Of a DNA stretch of 64,000 nt, positions 19,305 to 28,540 are shown one piece after another. The notes below the pieces were generated by a model. That model saw only the letters and a list, made by a program, of their open reading frames with translations. It was not told the DNA's origin and searched no databases. Origin of the DNA: Anthostomella pinea. Lineage: Eukaryota; Ascomycota; Sordariomycetes; Xylariales; Xylariaceae. Numbering within the stretch: position 1 is the stretch's first letter; every line of letters starts with the position of its first letter. The position numbers and the translations under genes are program-made. The stretch is from assembly GCA_963556695.1 (NCBI GenBank), contig CAUWAG010000020.1:3534001-3598000 (forward strand). The letters are read 5' to 3'.

Positions 19305-21890
19305 ATGGTCACCCTCTCCGAAACCGGCGCCCACTGGATCGGCGAGCGCATCGGCTACGCCTCCAACGGGGCCGCCGGCGCCCTCCTCGCCCTGTTCGCT
19401 GACTGGCTCTTCCCGCGCGGCCTGAAGACCATTTACATACAGTTCGACCTCCTGTACCGCGCGTACCGCGTGGACAACGCCCTCGCCAGCTCGGGGGCCT
19501 CTAAGGCCCGGCGCGGTCTGACAATCTGCGCCTGGATGGCCCTGGCCTTGGGGTTCGGCGTCCTGGTGCCCGGCGCGCGGTTGATCGTCGCCTACCACGG
19601 CGTGACAGGCTACGCGGGCGGGTTCGCCCTGACGACGCTGACGTACCTGCAGACCGACGGCCCGCCGGGCCAGGAACGGATGGCGCGGATTGCGTCGAGG
19701 GACGCGGCGGCTGTGTATGGGGCGCTGGCGTTCGCGCTGACGCATCGGCCGTTGATGTGGTCGTTGGCGAAGTGGACGTTCTTCAGGCTGACATTGCCTG
19801 CGCTGTGTCTTGTGGCAGCACTGTACGTCCTGAGGGCATGGCTACCCCTGACACGGGTCCGGGACTGGGTGCTGTTCGACGTCGTGGCCAAGATCCCCGC
19901 AGTCTGGGACCAGCTCGACATCTGGGAGGCGCAGTTGATGGAACGGCTGCCGCACTACCTCCAAGACAGGTGGTCGTCGTATCAGCAGAACCGACCCCAG
20001 CGCCGCAACACGCCTCTCTACAAATACCAACCCCTGAAAGAAGGCGAGATCAGACTCCTGGTCCTCAAGCGATCCCGCTGGTTCCCCAGCGTCCTCCGCG
20101 CCCACCTCGTCCACGCGCCCCTCGACGCGGCCCCCGCGTACGAGGCGCTCTCCTACCGCTGGGGCTCGGTCGCCCGCACCAACGAGATCCTCGTCGACGG
20201 CGCCCGCTTCCCGGTCACGCGGTCGGCCTTCGACCTGCTGCTGGCGCGGCGCTCGGTCTGGCGCAACCGCACGCTCTGGGTCGACGCGCTGTGCATCGAC
20301 CAGGACGCCGCGGCCGAGAAGAGCGCCCAGGTGCAGCTCATGCGCACCATCTACCAGAATGCCGACCGCGTCGTCTTGGTACCGCGCGGGCCCGACTGGT
20401 GGCGCGCGCGCGCCGCTGCCCCGCTGCTCTACGAGCTCGCGGCCGCGGCGTACCAATTCGAAGGCACGCCGCGCGAGTTCCACGACCTGTACGCGGGCGA
20501 GCGGCAGTCGCCACGGTGGCGCGCGATGGTGGCGCTGTTCGCCGACGACTACTTCGCGCGCGCCTGGGTCATCCAGGAGATCGCCGTCGGCCGACGCGTC
20601 GAGCTGTATTTTGGGGGGCTGTACATCCCATGGGCGGTGTTCCTCGAGGTCGTCGGGCTCTGCATGGACCCGCAGCGCCGCAACATGCTGATGATGGGCG
20701 ATACGCGCGAGGCGAAAACGTTTGTGCGTGGTGACACTTTCGAGAATATTGCCCTTATGGGTATTTTGCGGGCGGGCGACTCGGGCGCCGCCGACCTCCC
20801 GGGCGCCGGCGGGCTGGGGCTGGGCGCGCTGCTGTTCTCCGCGAGCAAGTTCGGCGCCACGGACCCGCGCGACCGCGTGTTTGCGCTGCTAGGTCTGGCG
20901 CGGTCGGGCGATAATGATGATGGTGATGATGGTGCGCAGCAGCTCATCCGGCCGGACTACGAAAGGCCCGTCGAGCACGTCTTCCGCAACGCGATGGAGG
21001 TCGCGCTGACCGGCCCGCAGGAGCACCGGTGCGTGCAGCTGCTCGCCCTGGCCGGCACGGGCTTCTCCGCGCAGAGGATGGCTGACTTGCCGTCGTGGGT
21101 GCCGGACCTGAGCGAGGAGCGGCTCTGCTTCCCGTACGCGGACGGGTTCGGGCACCCCGGCTGCTACAACGCCTCCGGGAACCGCACGGCGACGGTGGTG
21201 CTGGACGGTGATTACGACGGCTCTGTCTCTCTCGGTGGTGTGGTGATCGATCGCATACTGGAGCTCAGCACAGGGGCAGCGCTGGACTTCGGCGTCGAGG
21301 CCGGCGCGCAGTTCGAGGTCCTGCGGCTCGGGCGCGTGAAGTACCACTTCGTGCAGGCCGCCATGGAACTATGCAGGAAGCATGCGGGCTCCGCCGACGC
21401 CGCAGCCGAGATGCTGGAGCAGCGCCTCTGGCGGGCCCTCGTTGCCGGCCGCGTCGAGCGGCAGCCCGCGGGTCCGCGGTTCGGGGCGGTGTTCCAGTCC
21501 TGGCTGCTTCTGATAACGACGATGGCTGAGGCGCGGGACTTTGCCGACTTCGAGCAGCATGTCCGGCGCGAGGGCCTGCTGGACCTGCCGGAATGGGCGG
21601 CCATCAACGACGGGAGCTCGACGAGCTACGATGTCAGTACTGTGGATGGCGCCTATGGGCGGCGTTTCGCTGTCAGTGCTGCTGGGCGGCTGTGCCTTCT
21701 GCCGCCGCTGACCGAGGCCGGGGACTTGATTTGCATCCCGTTTGGGGCGCAGACGCCGTTTGTTATTCGGCAGCGGGACACGACTGCTGGTAAGGGAGGT
21801 GATGAGTTGGTCGGTGAGGCGTTCGTCGAGGGTGTTATGTATGGTGAGGCGATGGGTATCGGGGAGGAAGAAATGATACGGTTGGCGTGA
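19305..21890 (+). CDS. HET-domain (heterokaryon incompatibility) protein with N-terminal membrane segments
   Basis: One uninterrupted exon encodes 861 residues and ends at TGA. The HET domain shows its three landmark motifs: YEALSYRWG (from residue 279), LWVDALCIDQD (from 324) and AWVIQEIAVGR (Trp421). HET domains are thought to trigger cell death when incompatible nuclei meet, and the domain is distantly TIR-like. Unusually, about 200 residues precede it, with at least two strongly hydrophobic segments (AWMALALGFGVLVPGARLI around 75-95 and FFRLTLPALCLVAALYVL around 157-175), so the protein is probably membrane-anchored with the HET domain in the cytosol. The C-terminal 400 residues have no repeat (no WD40 or ankyrin). 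GC content is very high, with a few low-complexity GAT runs (DDGDDG near 545). Neighbours give no partner gene. Confidence 0.9.
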   Translation: MVTLSETGAHWIGERIGYASNGAAGALLALFADWLFPRGLKTIYIQFDLLYRAYRVDNALASSGASKARRGLTICAWMALALGFGVLVPGARLIVAYHGVTGYAGGFALTTLTYLQTDGPPGQERMARIASRDAAAVYGALAFALTHRPLMWSLAKWTFFRLTLPALCLVAALYVLRAWLPLTRVRDWVLFDVVAKIPAVWDQLDIWEAQLMERLPHYLQDRWSSYQQNRPQRRNTPLYKYQPLKEGEIRLLVLKRSRWFPSVLRAHLVHAPLDAAPAYEALSYRWGSVARTNEILVDGARFPVTRSAFDLLLARRSVWRNRTLWVDALCIDQDAAAEKSAQVQLMRTIYQNADRVVLVPRGPDWWRARAAAPLLYELAAAAYQFEGTPREFHDLYAGERQSPRWRAMVALFADDYFARAWVIQEIAVGRRVELYFGGLYIPWAVFLEVVGLCMDPQRRNMLMMGDTREAKTFVRGDTFENIALMGILRAGDSGAADLPGAGGLGLGALLFSASKFGATDPRDRVFALLGLARSGDNDDGDDGAQQLIRPDYERPVEHVFRNAMEVALTGPQEHRCVQLLALAGTGFSAQRMADLPSWVPDLSEERLCFPYADGFGHPGCYNASGNRTATVVLDGDYDGSVSLGGVVIDRILELSTGAALDFGVEAGAQFEVLRLGRVKYHFVQAAMELCRKHAGSADAAAEMLEQRLWRALVAGRVERQPAGPRFGAVFQSWLLLITTMAEARDFADFEQHVRREGLLDLPEWAAINDGSSTSYDVSTVDGAYGRRFAVSAAGRLCLLPPLTEAGDLICIPFGAQTPFVIRQRDTTAGKGGDELVGEAFVEGVMYGEAMGIGEEEMIRLA

Positions 21891-22217
21891 TGTGTCAGTG
21901 TATAAGGGGGAAGGTTTTCCTCTAGATCACAGGAGAACTTTCTACGGTGGAATGGCAGAGTCCAAGACAAAAGAGTACGGTGGAACTAAGTCAAGTAGTG
22001 ATGGTTGCGTTTAGGGGACTACACGACTAGGCCATGCTCCTTCGATGCTTTATCCGCGCTCACATTCACCCTTTAGCCTCGACAAGTAGTGAAACAAGCC
22101 ACCAGGTTAGGCAGAGTATAATACTGGTATTCTGCTTATCTTGCACTATGGACCTGACGAATAAGGGGAGCGCACTCTTTATGTAGCCCATCCCTGGTCC
22201 ACATTCGGTTGTTGGTG
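21891..22217. other. Intergenic, convergent 3' ends
   Basis: About 330 bp between the HET-domain gene (+) and the secreted methyltransferase-like gene (-). I see only 3' UTR-type sequence. Confidence 0.7.
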
Positions 22218-23120
22218 TTAATGGCCAAAGGTTGCGGTGACTATGAATTGCACCAAATACTTCTCTCCCTGTTCTGGCGATCTCGGGATATCAATCAGCT
22301 TGGCGTTGATCTCTTCCACACGCGTGTCCCTGTCATCATAATTAAAGCTTTTGCTCGCGAACTTCCACAACTGCTGCCAGGTCCTCTCATTCATAGCCTT
22401 TTCCGACCCAAGGGCTTCCTTCTCGTAACTGGTCCATCCCATGATAAGCCCGGTACCATCCTTCACCATCAGCTCCAGAAGGTTGACCGCGACCGTGGTC
22501 CGATCCGAGCCGGTGAATAGATGGAAGAATTTGGAGACGTAGAGGAAGTTGACCTTATCCATGAGCCCTAGTTCTTTAATTTTGCCGTCGGGGGCGTTGG
22601 TCTCCCGCATATCGATGTCCGTGAAAAGGTGGTCTTTTTCTAGTCCGTCACCAAATAGTTCAGTGCCGAGATCGATCGGCCAGGAGTCCTTATCGAGCCC
22701 GTAGAGTTTGCCTTTGTCGACCCCGTTCTTAAGTAGCTGCTGGAGGTCCTGCGTGAACCCGGTTCCCACGTCTAGCAAGATGGTGCCACCCCCTTTCAGC
22801 GCCGGGAGCACCCGGGTATTGTACTCCTCCGTAAGCTGTATCGTGGGTGTGACGAATCTATATGACTTGAGATAAGGGTTTCGGTCACGCTTGAGTGCCT
22901 CCTTGCGTACTCTCTGGACCTTTTTCTCCAGCTCTTTTTGGTCCGTAATCCCCCGCCGGTTGGCCATGAGCTCAGAAAAGTCCTGAGGCACCTCGTTGGG
23001 GTCTGGCCGATCATTGCCTCGCATAGCTATGGGCATGTCATCCTCGAAGGGGACCGGAGCTGGGGAGGCACAGGCCACGGATACTAAGGTAGCAAGCGCA
23101 ATGAACGATGAATACATCAT
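22218..23120 (-). CDS. Methyltransferase-like protein with a secretion signal
   Basis: A single exon encodes 300 residues ending at TAA. The C-terminal 230 residues match the fungal class I SAM-dependent methyltransferase family often found near secondary-metabolite genes: motif I ILLDVGTGFTQDLQQLL, then GLDKDSWPIDLGTELFGDG, FTDIDM at the position of an acidic motif, and VSKFFHLFTGSDRTTVAVNL. The N-terminus is a typical signal peptide (MMYSSFIALATLVSVACA, cleavage likely after CASPA) followed by an acidic pro-like stretch. Most relatives I know are cytosolic, so secretion is odd; the signal could be a domain gain, and the SAM supply outside the cell is unclear. The motif I glycines are present. 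The gene is preceded by tandem repeats and AT-rich sequence. Substrate unknown. Confidence 0.75.
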   Translation of the reverse strand: MMYSSFIALATLVSVACASPAPVPFEDDMPIAMRGNDRPDPNEVPQDFSELMANRRGITDQKELEKKVQRVRKEALKRDRNPYLKSYRFVTPTIQLTEEYNTRVLPALKGGGTILLDVGTGFTQDLQQLLKNGVDKGKLYGLDKDSWPIDLGTELFGDGLEKDHLFTDIDMRETNAPDGKIKELGLMDKVNFLYVSKFFHLFTGSDRTTVAVNLLELMVKDGTGLIMGWTSYEKEALGSEKAMNERTWQQLWKFASKSFNYDDRDTRVEEINAKLIDIPRSPEQGEKYLVQFIVTATFGH

Positions 23121-24004
23121 TACTGTGAGGAAAGAAGGCTTTCGGATACCTGTGATGTATCAGGAACTAAAGCCTTTGAGCCCAATTAAACACAATTCTT
23201 AAGAATGGGCTGCGATAGTTGCTAAGTTAAAGATAAAATACTTGAGAATGGCTGCGACAGGTGTTGAGCCAACGATAACGCAATACTTAGGAAGGAGCTG
23301 CGATAGGTGTTGAACTGATAGTTAGGCAATACCTCAACGTTCCCTCATGGAAGAATTGCAATCCTCTTATATTTTAAGGTTTGCAGTTGAAGCTCTGTGA
23401 AATCGGGGCATCCGTCGCTACATGTGATGGTTCTGGGTTCAGATCCTAATAGCGCTGTCATGGCGTCACCTCCTAGGTTCGAACTTTTGGGAAAGTTCCG
23501 CATACTTTTAGCAAAGTGAGGTGGCGGTGTTTAAGCGAGTGGCTTTGTGGTATTTAAAGATGATGGAGAGACTAGCAGGCATAGAAATAGCCAGGTATAG
23601 ATGCCTTTTGTCAGGCATAGAATTTTGGCTGGCAGGATGTCTGTATGTGGACCACCAGGGGTAAGACCCCCATCCCCTGGTCGTAAATTTGGGTGCGGTT
23701 ACCACCGCGGAAGCAGGCAGGATCGGGAAGAAACCTTCCATAGCCTTTAATCCAGATGTATAAGTACATGACTGGGAAGATAGTCACCCTCATTACTAGT
23801 CCCATCATTCTCGCATCGCCCGTGTAGATCCTGACACCTTTACATATTATCCTTGACCGAGAACTTAAAATATGAAGACGAAAATACCATAACTTGTCGA
23901 GATCGATATATGAGCAAAGGGAGAGATTCACCCGTCAGCTTGTAGCCAGCTGGCAGGTTGATAGCATCACCAGACCCAAGGCGCTTCGGACTTCCCGCCC
24001 AGAC
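23121..24004. other. Intergenic, AT-rich, with tandem repeats
   Basis: The promoter side of the methyltransferase-like gene. It contains a triplicated 45-bp unit (23198-23331) and otherwise no supported feature. Short frames at 23508-23931 are not protein-like. Confidence 0.6.
23198..23331. repeat. Three imperfect tandem copies of a 43-46-bp unit
   Basis: Units start at about 23198, 23241 and 23286. Each opens with CTTAAGAATG-, CTTGAGAATG- or CTTAGGAAGG-type sequence followed by GCTGCGA(T/C)AG and ends in AATA. Differences between copies are mostly transitions. It lies about 80-210 bp upstream of the methyltransferase-like start codon. Confidence 0.85.
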
Positions 24005-25076
24005 TCAGGAAGGAGATCCAGCCGCCTCCATCGCCCCAAGCGCCCCAGCAACCACCCTCCCAACCTCATCCCTCAACCCACCCTTCTCCATCAAAACCCG
24101 CCACCTCTCCCTCCAATGCTCCCACCGCTCCACCGACAGCTTCGCCACATCGCCCTCCCACAAGACCTCACCACCACCCTTGCTAACAGCCTCCCCGTCA
24201 AACCACTCAATCGTATCACCCGCCTTACACCTCCCCAGCAGCCGGCGCGGGCACAGCGTGCACAAGTGAGCCGACGCCATGAGATCGGCCTCGGACCCGA
24301 ACCGCCGGCGGCCGCGGTTGTCCGTATCGATATCGAGGGCCCGGACGACGCAGGAGGCACAACGGCGGACGAAGGCCAAGTCGCCGACGACGGGGTCGCG
24401 CGTCGCTGTCAGACGGGCGCTGAACTCTACGAGGGCTGCGTATTGTTGTGCTGCGTTTCCCTCAGACTCAGAGCCGCCCAATGGTCCTTCTGCTGAATTC
24501 TCGACTTGTTGGTCTAGGTAGCGACACTCGTAGTCTATGTATAATCTTAGCAAGTACTCAAGAGGAAACGAGAGAAAAGGGGACCACATTGCAACTCAGG
24601 GAGCGAAAGATGTCTCACTTACTACCAATGGTATCACAGACCCTATGCCCCCAGCCCCCGAGTCCCGACAAGATATCCCCAAACGGGACAATCTCAGGCA
24701 CGGCCCTCCTCTGCACTTCCGCGGGGTCCAGCATCCGGATCACCAGCAGGAGATCAACAATACACAACTGCGTCCAGGGGAGGTGTACAGCCGTGTTAAT
24801 GAGCAGCTGCTGCAGCTTGCTGAAGCGGTTCTTCATCATGTAGATATCCGTCGAGCGGGCCGTCCTGCTGACGAGGTCTCGAGCCGCTTCGGCCACTGGG
24901 AGGTCGCCGGCCAGAAGGGCTTTGAGCGTGTGGATTTCGCTCTGAGAGGGGCCGTGGTCGGCCTGCTCTTCTGCAGGTTCGATGTGGTTGAAGTATTCTT
25001 GAGCTTTTGAGTCCATATTGTGCGAATCTGTATGATGAAAACTGTCTCCTGTTGATTTATCCTGTTTCCATTTCAT
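24005..25076 (-). CDS. DUF3632-like fungal protein
   Basis: Two exons, 25076-24626 and 24534-24005, are joined at GAT ACC ATT G|AC TAC GAG (phase 1; donor GTAGTA, branch TTGCTAAG, acceptor CATAG), giving 326 residues, or 306 from the internal Met21 (MDSKAQEYF). The first exon has NTAVHLPWTQLCIVDLLLVI and later GDILSGLGGWGHRVCDTI; the second has EFSARLTATRDPVVGD and a Cys-containing HLCTLCPRRLLGRCKAGD. This layout resembles fungal DUF3632 proteins as I remember them, which have no known function and are common in accessory regions. There is no signal peptide or membrane segment. The stop is TGA. Assignment to the family is by pattern memory only. Confidence 0.65.
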
Positions 25077-26347
25077 ATCTGTCCTGCGGTTTATAGGGAG
25101 TCCATCTTGGTTTCTGCCTGCCCGTGGGAGTCACATATAAGGATGCTCCATATATGTGCCTCTAGGTTGTAGTGACCGAAGTAAAGCAGCGAAATTCGGC
25201 ATACTATACATGGGTTACCGGTAAGTTCCGTAGCGGGGTACGTATATTGTTGAATGCACGGATGTTGATGGATTGTATTGATTGTTCTTTTTTTTTTGCT
25301 CTGCTTCTTCAGCGTACAGAGATTGATCATCTGTCTTCTTGGTGGGTCAGATGCCCTGTGCGTCTCTGCCCCGCTGGAGATCTTCCGGTGTCTATTTCCG
25401 GCTCCCATTCAACACATTCATGCTAGTATCTAACATATATCGGTTATAAGGCTTGTGTAGTTTATAAGACTTGTGATGTAGACAGGCCTTGTATGATCCT
25501 ACAAACCTTGTTAATCTTATAAGCCTTGTGAGCCGGATGTATAGGTTCTAATTGGCCAGGTTTTTAGTCTGACCAATTAGAAGCCAGAGATGCCTCCTTA
25601 AGCCTAGTAACTAATTAGAGCCTTCGGACGGGCTCGAGAGTAAAAAAGAAAAAAAGAAAAACTTTTTGTTTTCACGCGGATTCGAACTTAGGAATTTCGG
25701 AATTAAATTTTCAATTTTTGAAAAGTTATTTAATTTACTAGTTAATTTTTTACATGGTATATTTATAGTTTACAAGTTATGATTTACGATTACGATTACG
25801 ATTATAAATAGAAATTTATTTATTTTTTAACTTATATTATTAGCTTAAGCCGTAATTATAAGATTAATATAGCTTATAAGATTAATGAAGCTGGTTAACT
25901 ATATAAGTCTTATTAACCTTGTATAAGCTTAATAAGCCTTGTGGTGGGTGGTATGGGGTTTCTTATTACGGTTCTTATTTACAGTATAGCATTGATTAAG
26001 ATGGGCCTTATTGTGGTCTCAAGTTATACTGAACCCTTATAAGTCTGCGTACACGACCTTTCCAGCACGTAACGTACCTATGGTATATTCATCAACTCGG
26101 AATAAGCACACCGGAATAAGCAGTTTGATCTTTATTTACCATGCTTGACACTTATTCCAGGGCGCTTATCCCAGTATTTCCAACTCTCCCACTGGTGGTC
26201 TGGAACCTTGCCAACATGCGCGTACGGAGACTTCCGAGGTCTCAGCGTAAGTTCGAATTGAAGATCTTATGCGCTCTCGCCGTTACACAGACACCCACTA
26301 TAAGTCATGGGAGATCCTCAACCCGATTACAATACAAGCACATCCCA
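25077..26347. other. Intergenic, includes AT-rich tract
   Basis: No gene. The central part (25430-26060) is markedly AT-rich and listed separately; the flanks are ordinary intergenic DNA. Confidence 0.7.
25430..26060. repeat. AT-rich tract with degenerate TTATAAG-CTTGTG repeats
   Basis: This sequence contains many scattered variants of TTATAAGNCTTGTG on both strands (for example near 25442, 25462, 25518 and 25929), TA-rich stretches such as 25733-25870, and a (TTACGA) triplet repeat at about 25782-25803. No reading frame survives. It looks like transposon or repeat DNA eroded by C-to-T mutation (RIP-like), but no end or coding relic can be identified. Confidence 0.6.
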
Positions 26348-27535
26348 TCACATCCTATACTCATGGCCCGACTCATGCGCCATAAGATCAAAGGCGGGCT
26401 TCGCACTAAACCAGCCCGCTCGCTCCGATCCAAGAGTCTGGTACGTGTACTCGGCCTCCTCGTCGCTGATCTTGACCGTCTCGGAGCCCCTGCCGCCGGC
26501 CGCGGCATCGGCGAGCAGCTGCACCTGACAGCATCTCTCGAGACTCATGAACCAGAAGACGCAGGCCTCGACCGAGCCGCCGCACGTCATCAGCCCGTGG
26601 TTCGCCAGGATCGCGGCCTTCTTCTGGCCCAGCGCCTTTGCGATGCGGAACCCTTCCTCCGGGCCCAGCACGATGCCGCCGAAGCTGTCGTAGTGCGCTA
26701 GGTCGTTGTAGAAGGAGCAGTTGTCCTGTTTTGTTTTGAGAGTTAGCTCAATGCCTCTCGTTGCGCCTGCCGGTAGCAGATATGGAATGAAGGTCAGGGG
26801 CAGACGAGTCAATTGGGCCTACAAAGGCATGATTCAGGAGGGGACGTAAAGGCACCATCTTTAGGGAAAGATTAGGACCCCGTAGACTAACCTGCGTGAT
26901 GGTATCCAGGTTCCGTCCCAGCGTCGCGAACGCCCGTCCATGAGTCGAGTGCGCATGCGCCACAGCGTTGACATCTGGCCGAGCCGTGTGAACAGCGGAA
27001 TGAATCATGTAGGCTGGCCGGCGTAAGCATACACCCCATACTCATGCATCAGCATCAGCCGACGAGAGAGAAGACACCCACCAGCGACGTTAAGCAATCT
27101 GACCGGGCCACCCTCGACGATCTGGCCCGAGTGGTCAACGCGGATGAGGTCCGAGGATCTCAGGAGCGGCCAGGCGACGCCGAAGGGATTGACCCAGAAC
27201 GTGGTCGGGTCGATGGGATCGCGGACAGTGATATGGCCAGCGACTCTGTGCCTTCATTAGCTAGGACTTCTTTTGAGAATGAGAACTTGCACAGGGATGC
27301 GGCTTGCCCTTCGTCGAACCCCATCTTGGCGAAGATGCGGAAGCCCAGGGTCAGTCTCTCCTTGAGGTACTGGCGCTGGTCGAGGGGGTTCTCGAACTTG
27401 GGCGGCGCCGGGAACGGGCTCTGTATGGTTTCGGTAAGCCTCACTCTCGTTCTCTACGAGTCACGCCATGCGCCATACCTGTCCGCTGGCCGCGGATTCA
27501 ACGCCATTGACATCCTTCGTCGCGTGAGGAGACAT
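26348..27535 (-). CDS. Class II aldolase/adducin-domain protein
   Basis: Five exons on the minus strand: 27535-27479, 27420-27308, 27245-27082, 27013-26892 and 26725-26348, giving 277 residues, ending at TGA. The domain is complete: EGVAGHITVRDP, WVNPFGVAW, AVAHAHSTHGRAF with the metal-binding pair His131 and His133, and ILANHGLMTCGG with His195. Enzymes of this fold cleave or epimerise sugar phosphates with a divalent metal; fungal stand-alone versions are mostly uncharacterised (yeast and fission yeast homologues include Mug14-like proteins). The second intron (27307-27246) has a GC donor (GCAAGC) instead of GT; the junction restores GFDEGVAGHIT exactly. The fourth intron, 166 nt, is the longest. 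Probably cytosolic, as no targeting signal is visible. Confidence 0.9.
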
Positions 27536-28540
27536 GTTCAATGCGGCTAGACTGGCGAATATCTGTACAGTTCAAGCGATCCAGAGGTAAGTGGGTGCTT
27601 GGAAGTTGAAGTTGAAGCTGATAAGAAGTGGTGTGTGAAGGTGAGCGATGATAAAGCTAAGTCCGCATAGTGCCGGCACTTTAAATGCGTCGCTCTGTCG
27701 GCTTGACTCTTCCCGTCCATCCCTCTCCGCACCTTCGGGTGGCGAATGCGGAGAACCTCACTGGCAACTGTCCAGATCGATCGAGGCGGGGAGCACCTTC
27801 CCAGCTTGAATAGCTTCAGAGAAGCATGATTGGGTGATTGCGAGTTGCTGGCACTCGAAAGTCCTGTCACGATGACACGGAGGCGGGTGCAACATAAAGG
27901 GCGGTGCGTGTACAGAAGTCGGCTTCGAGCTTATTGGACGTATCGTAGCTGTTGGCGTAACGCAAGGGGAACATAGTGGCCGACATCGTGTTTGCGTCGG
28001 GCCTCGAAGGTCTTGATGACAACTAGCCTTCGTTCAAGTACTGAGGTACCCAATACTCATACTCTGAGTTGCCTGATGATAGAAAGTGTAGGTTGGTTAG
28101 TATTATAGATCAGACCGAATCGTACCGCATGCTCATCCTAGGCATGTGGCCTACCAATGACGATTAGGTAAAGGGGGCCTGTGCTAATCGGCACCGTGCC
28201 TGGCTAGACACACCCCAAGCCATATCCAAGCACTAGCATCGAGCATTACAGGTGGTCATCAGCTTCAACGCAGGGAAGGGAGCCCTTTAGTAGAACTGTT
28301 TGCTTGACATCGATCTGCATCTATAGAATCTAACCTGTCTCAGTCCAATCTTACAGTCTCCATGTCTACCCCTGGGTCACAGTAGGAGCTTACGAGGGGC
28401 TACTTAGGGAGTGACTGTCCGACGAAACAAACCAAAACCACAACCCTCAACGCCCATATGAAAAGGGAACACGACAGTAGGTATCTTCATCTTCTCACCT
28501 CCAGTACAGCACCCCTTGGGACGGTGTACCCTGGCATGGC
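27536..28540. other. Intergenic, no supported gene
   Basis: About 1 kb between the aldolase-like gene start and the 3' end of the dynamin-like gene. No frame is protein-like. Confidence 0.7.

Noticed and set aside
19757..20734. Plus-strand frame of 325 codons inside the HET gene
   Set aside because: Overlaps the HET domain in another frame; Arg/Pro-rich shadow.
23894..24496. Plus-strand frame of 200 codons
   Set aside because: Antisense to the DUF3632-like gene, which has a coherent two-exon model on the other strand.
25782..25803. (TTACGA) repeat as a telomere-like tract
   Set aside because: Fungal telomere repeat is TTAGGG; three copies of a different hexamer in an AT-rich tract are not telomeric.
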